This document shows, in pieces, positions 1 to 6,409 of a stretch of DNA of 43,536 nucleotides (the stretch's first letter is position 1; each line of letters starts with the position of its first letter). The stretch comes from a virus, in the IMG/VR virus record IMGVR_UViG_3300020180_000037, positions 1-43,536 of that record, one strand, 5' to 3'. Position numbers and translations under genes: made by a program. Below the pieces are notes generated by a model. It was not told the origin of the DNA. It did no database searches and saw nothing but the letters and a program-made list of their open reading frames with translations.

Positions 1-1
1 A

Positions 2-133
2 GGAGATGGAAATGGAAATGGATATGGATATAGATATGGAGATGGAGATGGGAATGGATATGGATATGGATATGGATATGGAGATGGAGATGGACGTGGA
101 AGCTACCCATATAATTTAATAATTAAAAATTAA
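2..133 (+). CDS. Gly-X repeat protein, C-terminal fragment
   Basis: This is the last 43 codons of a glycine-rich repeat gene cut by the window edge. The frame reads alternating Gly and Tyr/Asp/Asn, then the family tail in its GSYPYN variant, and stops at TAA. The 3' block is almost identical to those of the copies at 3548-3805 and 4132-4428. Bases 16-65 repeat the last 50 bases of the window in the same codon phase, so this is probably the other half of the gene starting at 43353. The 15 bases before position 16 do not match perfectly, so the junction is uncertain. The next gene starts one base after the stop. Confidence 0.8.
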   Translation, partial: GDGNGNGYGYRYGDGDGNGYGYGYGYGDGDGRGSYPYNLIIKN

Positions 134-134
134 T

Positions 135-881
135 ATGAAAACACCAATATTGTATTTCGGAGCACCTGGGATCGGAAAGACTGCCAAAGTAAGATCGAGT
201 TATGACGTTGTTGAAGTAGTTCTTTTATCAGCTATGACAGAAGAAGATGTAGCAGGATTGCCCTACAGAGAAGGAAGATATGAATTCCGAACCATACCAC
301 CATTTATTAGAAGACTACAAGAACAGCCACAAGACAAAACTATATGCTTGTTTTTAGATGAAATTGACAAAGCTAGGCGAGAAGTTGCCGACACATTGTT
401 AACATTAATTACGCACCCATCTGATTTTGGATTACCTGAGAGAATAAACATAATTGCAGCAGCAAACCCTCCAGAATGGGGAGGTGGAGATGGATTATCG
501 CAAGCAATGATGTCCAGATTCTCAGTTATCGAATCTACCCCCCAATTTGTCGAATTTGAAGCCTTTATTTTAAACAAATACAAAAGTGTAGATTGGGTAG
601 TCAATTTATGTAGGATGATAGAGGTTGGAGAGTTACCCTTACTAGAACAAGTTGGTGAGGGATTTAATTGGCGACTAAGCTGTCCGCGAACCTATGATCT
701 AGCTATACAAGCCATTATTGATGAGCAAAGTGATGAAGTTATTTATGGGCTATTAACACCCAATTCAGCATCTGGTATCTTATCCTTAATTAAAATAAAT
801 GGAATGGATGATATAGTTCAAAAATTGTCAAGAACTGTTGCTAGCAAGGGAAGAGGATATCCAATTAGGATATCCAATTAG
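135..881 (+). CDS. MoxR-type AAA ATPase
   Basis: A 248-aa P-loop ATPase of the MoxR / AAA_5 type. Visible motifs are Walker A GAPGIGKT (residues 9-16), Walker B CLFLDEID (71-78), a sensor-1 asparagine in AAANPP (N111) and a probable arginine finger in MMSRF (R128). It is shorter than usual MoxR proteins (about 300-330 aa), mainly in the C-terminal lid. MoxR ATPases are chaperone-like remodelers that are typically encoded beside VWA-domain partners, and the next gene is such a partner. The start lies one base after the stop of the preceding Gly-X gene, without a Shine-Dalgarno. It ends in a short direct repeat (ggatatccaattag twice). The pair sits inside the Gly-X array, so those proteins or their assembly are the obvious candidate substrate; this is inference. 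Confidence 0.85.
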   Translation: MKTPILYFGAPGIGKTAKVRSSYDVVEVVLLSAMTEEDVAGLPYREGRYEFRTIPPFIRRLQEQPQDKTICLFLDEIDKARREVADTLLTLITHPSDFGLPERINIIAAANPPEWGGGDGLSQAMMSRFSVIESTPQFVEFEAFILNKYKSVDWVVNLCRMIEVGELPLLEQVGEGFNWRLSCPRTYDLAIQAIIDEQSDEVIYGLLTPNSASGILSLIKINGMDDIVQKLSRTVASKGRGYPIRISN

Positions 882-902
882 AATATAAATAATCCATCAA
901 AT

Positions 903-1949
903 ATGATTAAAGAAATAATAATAACAAAAAGAAACCCGATTGCGTATACAGATTTCACTGCTATTTATCTTAGTAGCTATTTAATTGGCAAGGACTTAGA
1001 AATTGCGAGGAGGCATGAACTAAGCCATATATGGTTACAACATAACACCAGGGGCGGAGCAATTAAAAAGAGTTATGGGAAGGTAAATATTAAGATTCTT
1101 AATATTGCAATGGATATGGAGATTGCAAAGCATATATACACAGTAGAAGACGAAGAAGCTTTTAGCCTGCCAAGAAGCTTACTAAGAGATGGTATCACAA
1201 AAAAGCATTGTATGGAATTCCCAAAATGTATATATATGGAAGATTTCTATGCAGAACTAATTAAGAACCAAAAGAAGATATTAGAAAACATTATATTGGA
1301 TGTGGGGATTAACGAATTAGTGCAGGCAGAAAACAAGATAAATAGCAGTGAAATTATAGATCATGCTAAAAATGAATTAAAGAAAGATAAAAGGAAGTTC
1401 GAGAGAGATAAAAATCTACAAAGCCTACAATCCCGAATTAAGCAATTTAAAGTCAAGCCGTCACTAGGTTCCGAGATAGACAGATATTTAGGCAGATACG
1501 CTAGAACTGTAACTCACTCATACAGCCGACCTAACAGGAGAGATTCTGAATTTATTCAGAAAGGTTACGCAGTAAAGTTGAGATCACCGAGATTGGTTGT
1601 CTACCTAGACAGAAGTGGTAGTTTCGACAATTCCAAGACTTTGAGTGCAAATAGAGAATTAACTAGGCTACTAGTCAAGTATAGAGGAAGGATAAAAAGA
1701 GATATACTATATTTTAACGATTATCTATTAGAGGTTGATCCGATTAACGGCTCTGGTGGTACTAATTACCAAGTTGTTGTAGATGATCTCGTTAAGCAAA
1801 GAGCAAGTTTAGCGGTAATTATAACTGATAATGATTCCGCAGACGGATTAATTATGAATACAAAGATTCCAAAAACATTAGTAGTGTGCATAGGATGTGA
1901 CAGTTCGGATATTGCAAGAAAACTTAATTGTCAAGAATTAATATTATGA
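903..1949 (+). CDS. Metallopeptidase with VWA-like domain (DUF2201-type)
   Basis: A 348-aa protein. The N-terminal half carries a zinc-protease signature HExxHxxxxH (H38, E39, H42, H47). The C-terminal third is VWA-like, with a MIDAS-type DRSGS (236-240), a candidate metal-binding T287 in GGTNY and D309 in IITD. This order, a putative metallopeptidase domain followed by a VWA-like domain, matches the DUF2201 / COG3864 family, which is commonly encoded next to MoxR ATPases as here. The middle (about 120-200) is charged and probably helical. The stop overlaps the start of the first Gly-X gene as ATGA, implying translational coupling. The last codons run through the same AAGAATTAATATT box that separates Gly-X genes, but in another frame, so the gene appears spliced into the array. 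Activity and substrate are unknown. Confidence 0.8.
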   Translation: MIKEIIITKRNPIAYTDFTAIYLSSYLIGKDLEIARRHELSHIWLQHNTRGGAIKKSYGKVNIKILNIAMDMEIAKHIYTVEDEEAFSLPRSLLRDGITKKHCMEFPKCIYMEDFYAELIKNQKKILENIILDVGINELVQAENKINSSEIIDHAKNELKKDKRKFERDKNLQSLQSRIKQFKVKPSLGSEIDRYLGRYARTVTHSYSRPNRRDSEFIQKGYAVKLRSPRLVVYLDRSGSFDNSKTLSANRELTRLLVKYRGRIKRDILYFNDYLLEVDPINGSGGTNYQVVVDDLVKQRASLAVIITDNDSADGLIMNTKIPKTLVVCIGCDSSDIARKLNCQELIL

Positions 1950-2209
1950 GTAGTCCATTAAGTAGAGGTGGATATGGAGATGGATATGGAGATGGAGATG
2001 GATATGGAAATGGACATGGAGATGGATATGGAAATGGATATGGAAATGGATATGGAAATGGATATGGATATGGATATGGATATGGATATGGAGATGGATT
2101 TGGAGATGGATATGGAGATGGATATGGAGATGGATATAGAGATGGAGATGGAAGTGAATATGGATATGGAAATGGAAGATACCCATATAATTTAATAATT
2201 AAGAATTAA
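1946..2209 (+). CDS. Gly-X repeat protein A1
   Basis: 87 aa. The N-terminus is MSSPLSRGG, then alternating Gly with Tyr, Asp, Asn, one His and one Phe, a short break RDGDGSEYG near the C-terminus, and the tail GRYPYNLIIKN. The ATG overlaps the TGA of the metallopeptidase gene; a TTG 18 bases upstream is in frame but lacks the family N-terminus. No signal peptide or membrane segment is visible. The break RDGDGSEYG recurs in copy A4, which indicates shared modules. Function unknown. Confidence 0.85.
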   Translation: MSSPLSRGGYGDGYGDGDGYGNGHGDGYGNGYGNGYGNGYGYGYGYGYGDGFGDGYGDGYGDGYRDGDGSEYGYGNGRYPYNLIIKN

Positions 2210-2213
2210 TATT

Positions 2214-2429
2214 ATGAGTAGCCCATTAAGTAGAGGTGGACGTGGATATGGATATGGATATGAATATGGAAATGGATATGGATTTGGATATGAATATGGA
2301 GATGGATATGGAGATGGATATGGATATGGATATGGATATGGATATGGAGGTGGAGATGGATATGGATATGGATATGGAAATGGATTTGGATATGGAAGAT
2401 ACCCATATAATTTAATAATTAAGAATTAA
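2214..2429 (+). CDS. Gly-X repeat protein A2
   Basis: 71 aa, the shortest complete copy. MSSPLSRGGRG is followed by a Gly-Tyr-dominated core interrupted twice by Tyr-Glu (YEYG), and it ends GNGFGYGRYPYNLIIKN. The same GNGFGYG end is seen in copies A5, A8 and B4. It begins four bases after the stop of A1. Function unknown. Confidence 0.85.
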   Translation: MSSPLSRGGRGYGYGYEYGNGYGFGYEYGDGYGDGYGYGYGYGYGGGDGYGYGYGNGFGYGRYPYNLIIKN

Positions 2430-2433
2430 TATT

Positions 2434-2739
2434 ATGAGTAGCCCATTAAGTAGATATGGAGGTGGATATGGAAATGGATATGGAGATGGATATGGATATG
2501 GAGATGGAGATGGATATGGATATGGATATGGACTTGGAGATGGATATGGAGATGGATATGGAGATGGATATGGATATGGACTTGGATATGGATATGGATA
2601 TGGAAATGGGGATGGATATGGAGATGGATATGGATATGGAGATGGAGATGGAGATGGATATGGATATGGATATGGAAATGGATATAGATATGGAGATGGA
2701 CGTGGAAGATACCCATATAATTTAATAATTAAGAATTAA
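2434..2739 (+). CDS. Gly-X repeat protein A3
   Basis: 101 aa. It starts MSSPLSRYGGGYG, has two Gly-Leu units (codon CTT for TAT or GAT) and ends YRYGDGRGRYPYNLIIKN. Apart from those units the core is Gly with Tyr, Asp or Asn. It is the third unit of array A, four bases from its neighbours. Function unknown. Confidence 0.85.
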   Translation: MSSPLSRYGGGYGNGYGDGYGYGDGDGYGYGYGLGDGYGDGYGDGYGYGLGYGYGYGNGDGYGDGYGYGDGDGDGYGYGYGNGYRYGDGRGRYPYNLIIKN

Positions 2740-2743
2740 TATT

Positions 2744-3007
2744 ATGAGTAGTTCATTAAGTAGAGATGGATATGGATATGGGGATGGGCATGGATATGGA
2801 GATGGAAATGGATATGGAGGTGGAAATGGATATGGATATGGGAATGGGAATGGGAATGGAGATGGATATGGATATGGATATGGATATGGAGGTGGAAATG
2901 GAGATGGATATGGAAATGGATATAGAGATGGAGATGGAAGTGAATATGGATATGGAAATGGATATGGACGTGGAAGATACCCATATAATTTAATAATTAA
3001 GAATTAA
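2744..3007 (+). CDS. Gly-X repeat protein A4
   Basis: 87 aa. The N-terminus is the variant MSSSLSRDG. The core is relatively rich in Gly-Asn and Gly-Gly. It carries the break YRDGDGSEYG near the C-terminus, as in A1, followed by YGRGRYPYNLIIKN. Function unknown. Confidence 0.85.
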   Translation: MSSSLSRDGYGYGDGHGYGDGNGYGGGNGYGYGNGNGNGDGYGYGYGYGGGNGDGYGNGYRDGDGSEYGYGNGYGRGRYPYNLIIKN

Positions 3008-3011
3008 TATT

Positions 3012-3305
3012 ATGAGTAGCCCATTAAGTAGAGATGGATATGGAGATGGATATGGATATGGATTTGGAGATGGAGATGGAGATGGATATGGATATGGAGA
3101 TGGAGATGGAGATGGAGATGGAGATGGATATGGATATGGATATGGAGATGGATATGGGGATGGATTTGGAGATGGACATGGAGATGGACGTGGATATGGA
3201 CGTGGATATGGAAATGGATATGGAAATGGATATGGATATGGAGATGGAGATGGAAATGGATTTGGATATGGAAGATACCCATATAATGTAATAATTAAGA
3301 ATTAA
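3012..3305 (+). CDS. Gly-X repeat protein A5
   Basis: 97 aa. It starts MSSPLSRDG; the core is rich in Gly-Asp (a run of five), then has two Gly-Arg units, and ends GNGFGYGRYPYNVIIKN. The tail has Val for Leu (gta for tta), a substitution shared only with B4. Function unknown. Confidence 0.85.
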   Translation: MSSPLSRDGYGDGYGYGFGDGDGDGYGYGDGDGDGDGDGYGYGYGDGYGDGFGDGHGDGRGYGRGYGNGYGNGYGYGDGDGNGFGYGRYPYNVIIKN

Positions 3306-3309
3306 TATT

Positions 3310-3543
3310 ATGAGTAGCCCATTAAGTAGAGATGGATATGAAAATGGATATGGAGATGGATATGGATATGGATATGGAGATGGGAATGGGAATGGAGATG
3401 GATATGGATATGGATATGGATATGGAGGTGGAAATGGAAATGGAAATGGATGTGGATATGGAGATGGAAATGGAAGTGAATATGGATATGGAAATGGAAA
3501 TGGATGTGGAAGATACCCATATAATTTAATAATTAAGAATTAA
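3310..3543 (+). CDS. Gly-X repeat protein A6 (two cysteines)
   Basis: 77 aa. It starts MSSPLSRDGYENG. It has two Gly-Cys units (TGT in place of TAT), one in the core and one next to the tail, giving NGCGRYPYN; cysteine is otherwise rare in the family (B5 has one). It also has GSEYG as in A1 and A4. Function unknown; a disulfide or metal role for the cysteines is possible but unsupported. Confidence 0.85.
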   Translation: MSSPLSRDGYENGYGDGYGYGYGDGNGNGDGYGYGYGYGGGNGNGNGCGYGDGNGSEYGYGNGNGCGRYPYNLIIKN

Positions 3544-3547
3544 TATT

Positions 3548-3805
3548 ATGAGTAGCCCATTAAGTAGAGATGGAGATGGAGATGGATATGGATATGGATA
3601 TGGATATGGACTTGGAGATGGATATGGAGATGGATATGGAGGTGGATATGGAAATGGATATGGATATGGATATGAAGATGGAGATGGAAATGGATATGGA
3701 TATAGATATGGAGATGGAGATGGGAATGGATATGGATATGGATATGGATATGGAGATGGAGATGGACGTGGAAGCTACCCATATAATTTAATAATTAAGA
3801 ATTAA
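3548..3805 (+). CDS. Gly-X repeat protein A7 (GSYPYN variant)
   Basis: 85 aa. It starts MSSPLSRDGDGDG and ends with the GRGSYPYNLIIKN variant (AGC for AGA). Its 3' part, from the YGYEDGDG unit onward, is identical in nucleotides to copy A9 for about 140 bases. It also matches the partial copies at both window edges, a sign of recent gene conversion or duplication. Function unknown. Confidence 0.85.
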   Translation: MSSPLSRDGDGDGYGYGYGYGLGDGYGDGYGGGYGNGYGYGYEDGDGNGYGYRYGDGDGNGYGYGYGYGDGDGRGSYPYNLIIKN

Positions 3806-3809
3806 TATT

Positions 3810-4127
3810 ATGAGTAGCCCATTAAGTAGAGATGGATATGGAGATGGATATGGAGATGGATTTGGATATGGATATAGATATGGATATAGATATGGAGATA
3901 GGAATGGGGATGGATATGGATATGGAGATGGAGATGGAGATGGAGATGGATATGGATATGGATATGGGGATGGATATGGGGATGGGGATGGAGATGGATA
4001 TGGATATGGATATGGATATGGAGATAGGAATGGGGATGGATATGGGGATGGATATGGATATGGATATGGAGATGGAAATGGATTTGGATATGGAAGATAC
4101 CCATATAATTTAATAATTAAGAATTAA
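3810..4127 (+). CDS. Gly-X repeat protein A8
   Basis: 105 aa, the longest of array A. It starts MSSPLSRDG. A YGDRNGDGYG segment occurs twice, so part of the core was duplicated internally. It ends GNGFGYGRYPYNLIIKN. Function unknown. Confidence 0.85.
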   Translation: MSSPLSRDGYGDGYGDGFGYGYRYGYRYGDRNGDGYGYGDGDGDGDGYGYGYGDGYGDGDGDGYGYGYGYGDRNGDGYGDGYGYGYGDGNGFGYGRYPYNLIIKN

Positions 4128-4131
4128 TATT

Positions 4132-4428
4132 ATGAGGAGCCCATTAAGTAGAGATGGATATGGAGATGGAGATGGAGATGGATATGGATATGGATATGGA
4201 GATGGATATGGAGATGGATTTGGATATGGATATGGATATGGATATGGAAATGGAAATGGATTTGGATATGGAAATGGATATGGATATGGATATGAAGATG
4301 GAGATGGAAATGGATATGGATATAGATATGGAGATGGAGATGGGAATGGATATGGATATGGATATGGATATGGAGATGGAGATGGACGTGGAAGCTACCC
4401 ATATAATTTAATAATTAAGAATATATAG
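4132..4428 (+). CDS. Gly-X repeat protein A9 (last of array A)
   Basis: 98 aa. The N-terminus is MRSPLSRDG. The 3' part is identical to A7, including GSYPYN. The C-terminus is extended by one Ile and ends in TAG because the usual box is changed to aagaatatatag at the array edge. The nuclease gene starts one base later, so the two are probably co-translated. Function unknown. Confidence 0.85.
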   Translation: MRSPLSRDGYGDGDGDGYGYGYGDGYGDGFGYGYGYGYGNGNGFGYGNGYGYGYEDGDGNGYGYRYGDGDGNGYGYGYGYGDGDGRGSYPYNLIIKNI

Positions 4429-4429
4429 C

Positions 4430-4915
4430 ATGAGCATCCTAGAGCTTATTAACAAGAATCAGAGACGTAAAAATACTAAATTTGACGCATTGATGTTTAC
4501 AAAAGCCTTGGTATTAGATACGGAAGTTGTAAAAAAGAAGCCTCCATACGAACCAGCGACAAAGGGTCTATTGTTTTCTGAAGACAGTGCACAATCTTCA
4601 ATTATTGATTACCTGCTGCTACAAATGGTATTAGGCAAATTATTTATTCAAAGGACAAACAATACGCCCGTATGGGATAAAGATCATTATAGATCAATTT
4701 CTAAAGGTCAACACAAGGGGTTTCCTGATATAATAGTGATCAAAGGTGGTCGTATAATATTCTTTGAAGTAAAGTCCTCTATTGGGAAACAAAAAGACGA
4801 TCAAGCACAGATGCAATTATGGGTGGAAGCTCAGGGAGCTGAATATTATATTGTCAGAACGATAGATGCTGTAGAGAGAGCATTAAATCAAGGAGCTCTT
4901 TTAAGTAGTTCTTGA
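4430..4915 (+). CDS. VRR-NUC domain nuclease
   Basis: A 161-aa protein whose C-terminal half is a VRR-NUC (PD-(D/E)xK) nuclease. It shows GFPD (D100), FFEVK (E113, K115) and the following QMQLW and YYIVRTIDA segments typical of the family. N-terminal SEDSAQSSIIDYL fits the acidic helix that precedes the fold. Such stand-alone nucleases are frequent in phage replication modules and act on branched or structured DNA in the family; here the substrate is unknown. It starts one base after the last Gly-X gene. Its 3' end overlaps the convergent holin-like gene by 28 bases. Two CTG codons (residues 62-63) fall where the family usually has leucine. Confidence 0.85.
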   Translation: MSILELINKNQRRKNTKFDALMFTKALVLDTEVVKKKPPYEPATKGLLFSEDSAQSSIIDYLLLQMVLGKLFIQRTNNTPVWDKDHYRSISKGQHKGFPDIIVIKGGRIIFFEVKSSIGKQKDDQAQMQLWVEAQGAEYYIVRTIDAVERALNQGALLSSS

Positions 4916-5205
4916 GTATTCTCAACTTTTGTCTCCAATTTTGCGATTGTAGTCTTACTTCCTTGCTCCACTAAAGCCTTAGTACCTGCTTCAACAACTT
5001 CTTTCTGAATCTGATTAATAAGCCCAGTAACAAATAAAACGAAAGCGACCATATATTCATTGGAAAATTCTAGCGATAAAATATCTCTTGTAAGCAAACC
5101 TAAAAAAGTAGAAAAAAGTACAGAAGAACCAGTATATATATATACTTTAACTCGATCAGGTAACCAGTTGTAAAATCTAGCAATAGGAATTGTAATTAAA
5201 TTCAT
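4888..5205 (-). CDS. Holin-like membrane protein
   Basis: 105 aa with two probable membrane segments (about residues 22-44 and 51-67) and a charged C-terminal helix. Size, topology and position after a peptidoglycan hydrolase gene fit a phage holin, which would permeabilise the inner membrane for lysis; no specific holin family is recognised. Its ATG overlaps the TGA of the M23 gene (ATGA), so the two are likely coupled. The 3' end overlaps the nuclease gene on the other strand. Confidence 0.6.
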   Translation of the reverse strand: MNLITIPIARFYNWLPDRVKVYIYTGSSVLFSTFLGLLTRDILSLEFSNEYMVAFVLFVTGLINQIQKEVVEAGTKALVEQGSKTTIAKLETKVENTQELLKRAP

Positions 5206-5966
5206 TTTCTTTTAAATAACAGATAAAGAGAAAAAAATAGCGATTTCTTAAAAATTTCTACACCTTCTATGTCTTTCTTTAATTTCCCATTCTCAACTTT
5301 GAGTCCCATATTCGATGTACTAGCATTGTCAAGACTTCCTTGAAGGGTCTTCACTGTCCCATTTAAGATATCTAATTGCGTTTGTAATTTCTGAATCTCC
5401 CCCTCTAGCTTATTTGCCATGTTATCAAATTGTTGAGTAATATTTTGATTATTATACATGATTCTAGTAGCCCTGTAATCAAGATAATACGCAAAAGCTT
5501 GAGACTCTTCTTGGTATGATGCTACCTTACCACCTTCCGTATTGAATAACTTATAAGAATTGGAGTCGGTATCTGGTGGATTAGGATAAGCTCTTGCTAG
5601 TTTATTACCAAAATCTATATAATTACCATTGACCTTATTGCCAACGTGACAATGTGGTCCACTTGCGTTTCCTGTTCTGCCCATAAATCCAACAATGTCC
5701 GAATGGCAATCTAGCCACTGACCCAAAGAAGCAGTATTTTGTTTGTTGTGTACATAGTAGAAATGACCTTCTTCACCCGAATCTACAACTACATAATTAG
5801 CCCCGGCATTGTCTTTTCCCACAAAAATACACCGCCCGGAAAAAAGTGGTGATATTGCGAAGCCTTCGCGCCCACTATCGCCAAAATCTATACCAGGATA
5901 TGGACTTCCCCAGTTCAGATGATCCTGATAAGAAGCTGTAATTTGTAGATCTGTTAGTCTAGCCAT
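5202..5966 (-). CDS. M23-type peptidase (endolysin candidate)
   Basis: A 254-aa protein with a LytM/M23 fold in residues 15-125: GIDFGDSG (D27), FYYVH (H73) and GPHCH (H105, H107). M23 enzymes bind zinc through a first-motif His, an Asp and the second His of HxH. Here the first-motif His position is Tyr (YPGIDF, Y23), so metal binding may be altered. Residues 175-235 look like a coiled coil, and the last 20 residues contain a short hydrophobic stretch with a basic end. The predicted role is host wall cleavage at lysis or a virion-associated hydrolase. It lies between an XhlA-like gene and a holin-like gene. Confidence 0.75.
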   Translation of the reverse strand: MARLTDLQITASYQDHLNWGSPYPGIDFGDSGREGFAISPLFSGRCIFVGKDNAGANYVVVDSGEEGHFYYVHNKQNTASLGQWLDCHSDIVGFMGRTGNASGPHCHVGNKVNGNYIDFGNKLARAYPNPPDTDSNSYKLFNTEGGKVASYQEESQAFAYYLDYRATRIMYNNQNITQQFDNMANKLEGEIQKLQTQLDILNGTVKTLQGSLDNASTSNMGLKVENGKLKKDIEGVEIFKKSLFFSLYLLFKRK

Positions 5967-5972
5967 GTATAA

Positions 5973-6404
5973 TTAACTAATATTAAATTTCCCAATTAAG
6001 GATAATAAACCAAGAATTGCAGCAACAGCTACACCAACAAATCCGATAATAGATAAAAGCGTGGAGTACACCGATTTTGCTCCTCTCACATTATTCTCGT
6101 ACTTGACTATCTTATCCGTTAATTCTTTTAAAACTAATTCCTCTGCGGTAATTTTAACTGAGTGGGCGTCCACCTCTTTGTGTAGCTCCCTTCGGTCTGC
6201 CTTAGATTGTTCCAATGTGCCATGGAGTAGATCTATGCGTAAATTAGTGGATCTGATTTGAAGACTAAGATCCGATTGAAACTCTTTAATTAATCCCTTT
6301 AGATCCTCAAAGGACCTTCCAGTATTTTCTTTAAAATCTTTAATATTTACATTTATATTTTCTATCTTTTCATTTAAGACTTCAGGTTGCATGTTTTTAT
6401 TCAT
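5973..6404 (-). CDS. XhlA-like coiled-coil membrane protein
   Basis: 143 aa. A long coiled coil (about residues 5-105) is followed by one hydrophobic segment near the C-terminus (about 115-137) and a short polar end. This is the architecture of the phage hemolysin/XhlA lysis accessory family, though longer than most members. It lies 6 bases upstream of the peptidase gene, inside the lysis cassette. Starts at M1 or M5 are both possible. A tail-associated role cannot be excluded. Confidence 0.55.
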   Translation of the reverse strand: MNKNMQPEVLNEKIENINVNIKDFKENTGRSFEDLKGLIKEFQSDLSLQIRSTNLRIDLLHGTLEQSKADRRELHKEVDAHSVKITAEELVLKELTDKIVKYENNVRGAKSVYSTLLSIIGFVGVAVAAILGLLSLIGKFNIS

Positions 6405-6409
6405 TTTTG

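Larger units (their letters stand above)
1946..4428 (+). repeat. Tandem Gly-X gene array A (9 copies)
   Basis: Nine complete head-to-tail genes encode 71-105 aa proteins. Each has a nearly invariant 5' end (MSSPLSR codons), a core of GGA-NNT hexanucleotides, and an invariant AT-rich 3' end encoding YPYNLIIKN. Stop and next start are always separated by the four bases TATT. Core lengths vary in steps of six bases, so the frame is kept. Cytosine is nearly absent from the core of the coding strand. The array starts by ATGA overlap with the metallopeptidase gene and ends one base before the nuclease gene. Confidence 0.95.

Noticed and set aside
1944-4402. Minus-strand frames reading HIHIHLH repeats opposite every Gly-X gene, and + frames reading MDMEMDM
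   Set aside because: They are mirror or shifted readings of the GGA-NNT repeat. Constant stop/start spacing, the conserved MSSPLSR and YPYNLIIKN ends, and coupling to neighbours all support the Gly-X frame.
1946-4428. CRISPR array
   Set aside because: The repeats are genes with constant ends and variable-length coding cores, not short identical repeats with unique spacers; no cas genes are present.
1946-4428. Diversity-generating retroelement target
   Set aside because: No reverse transcriptase and no template repeat are present; variation is in hexanucleotide units, not adenine-specific.
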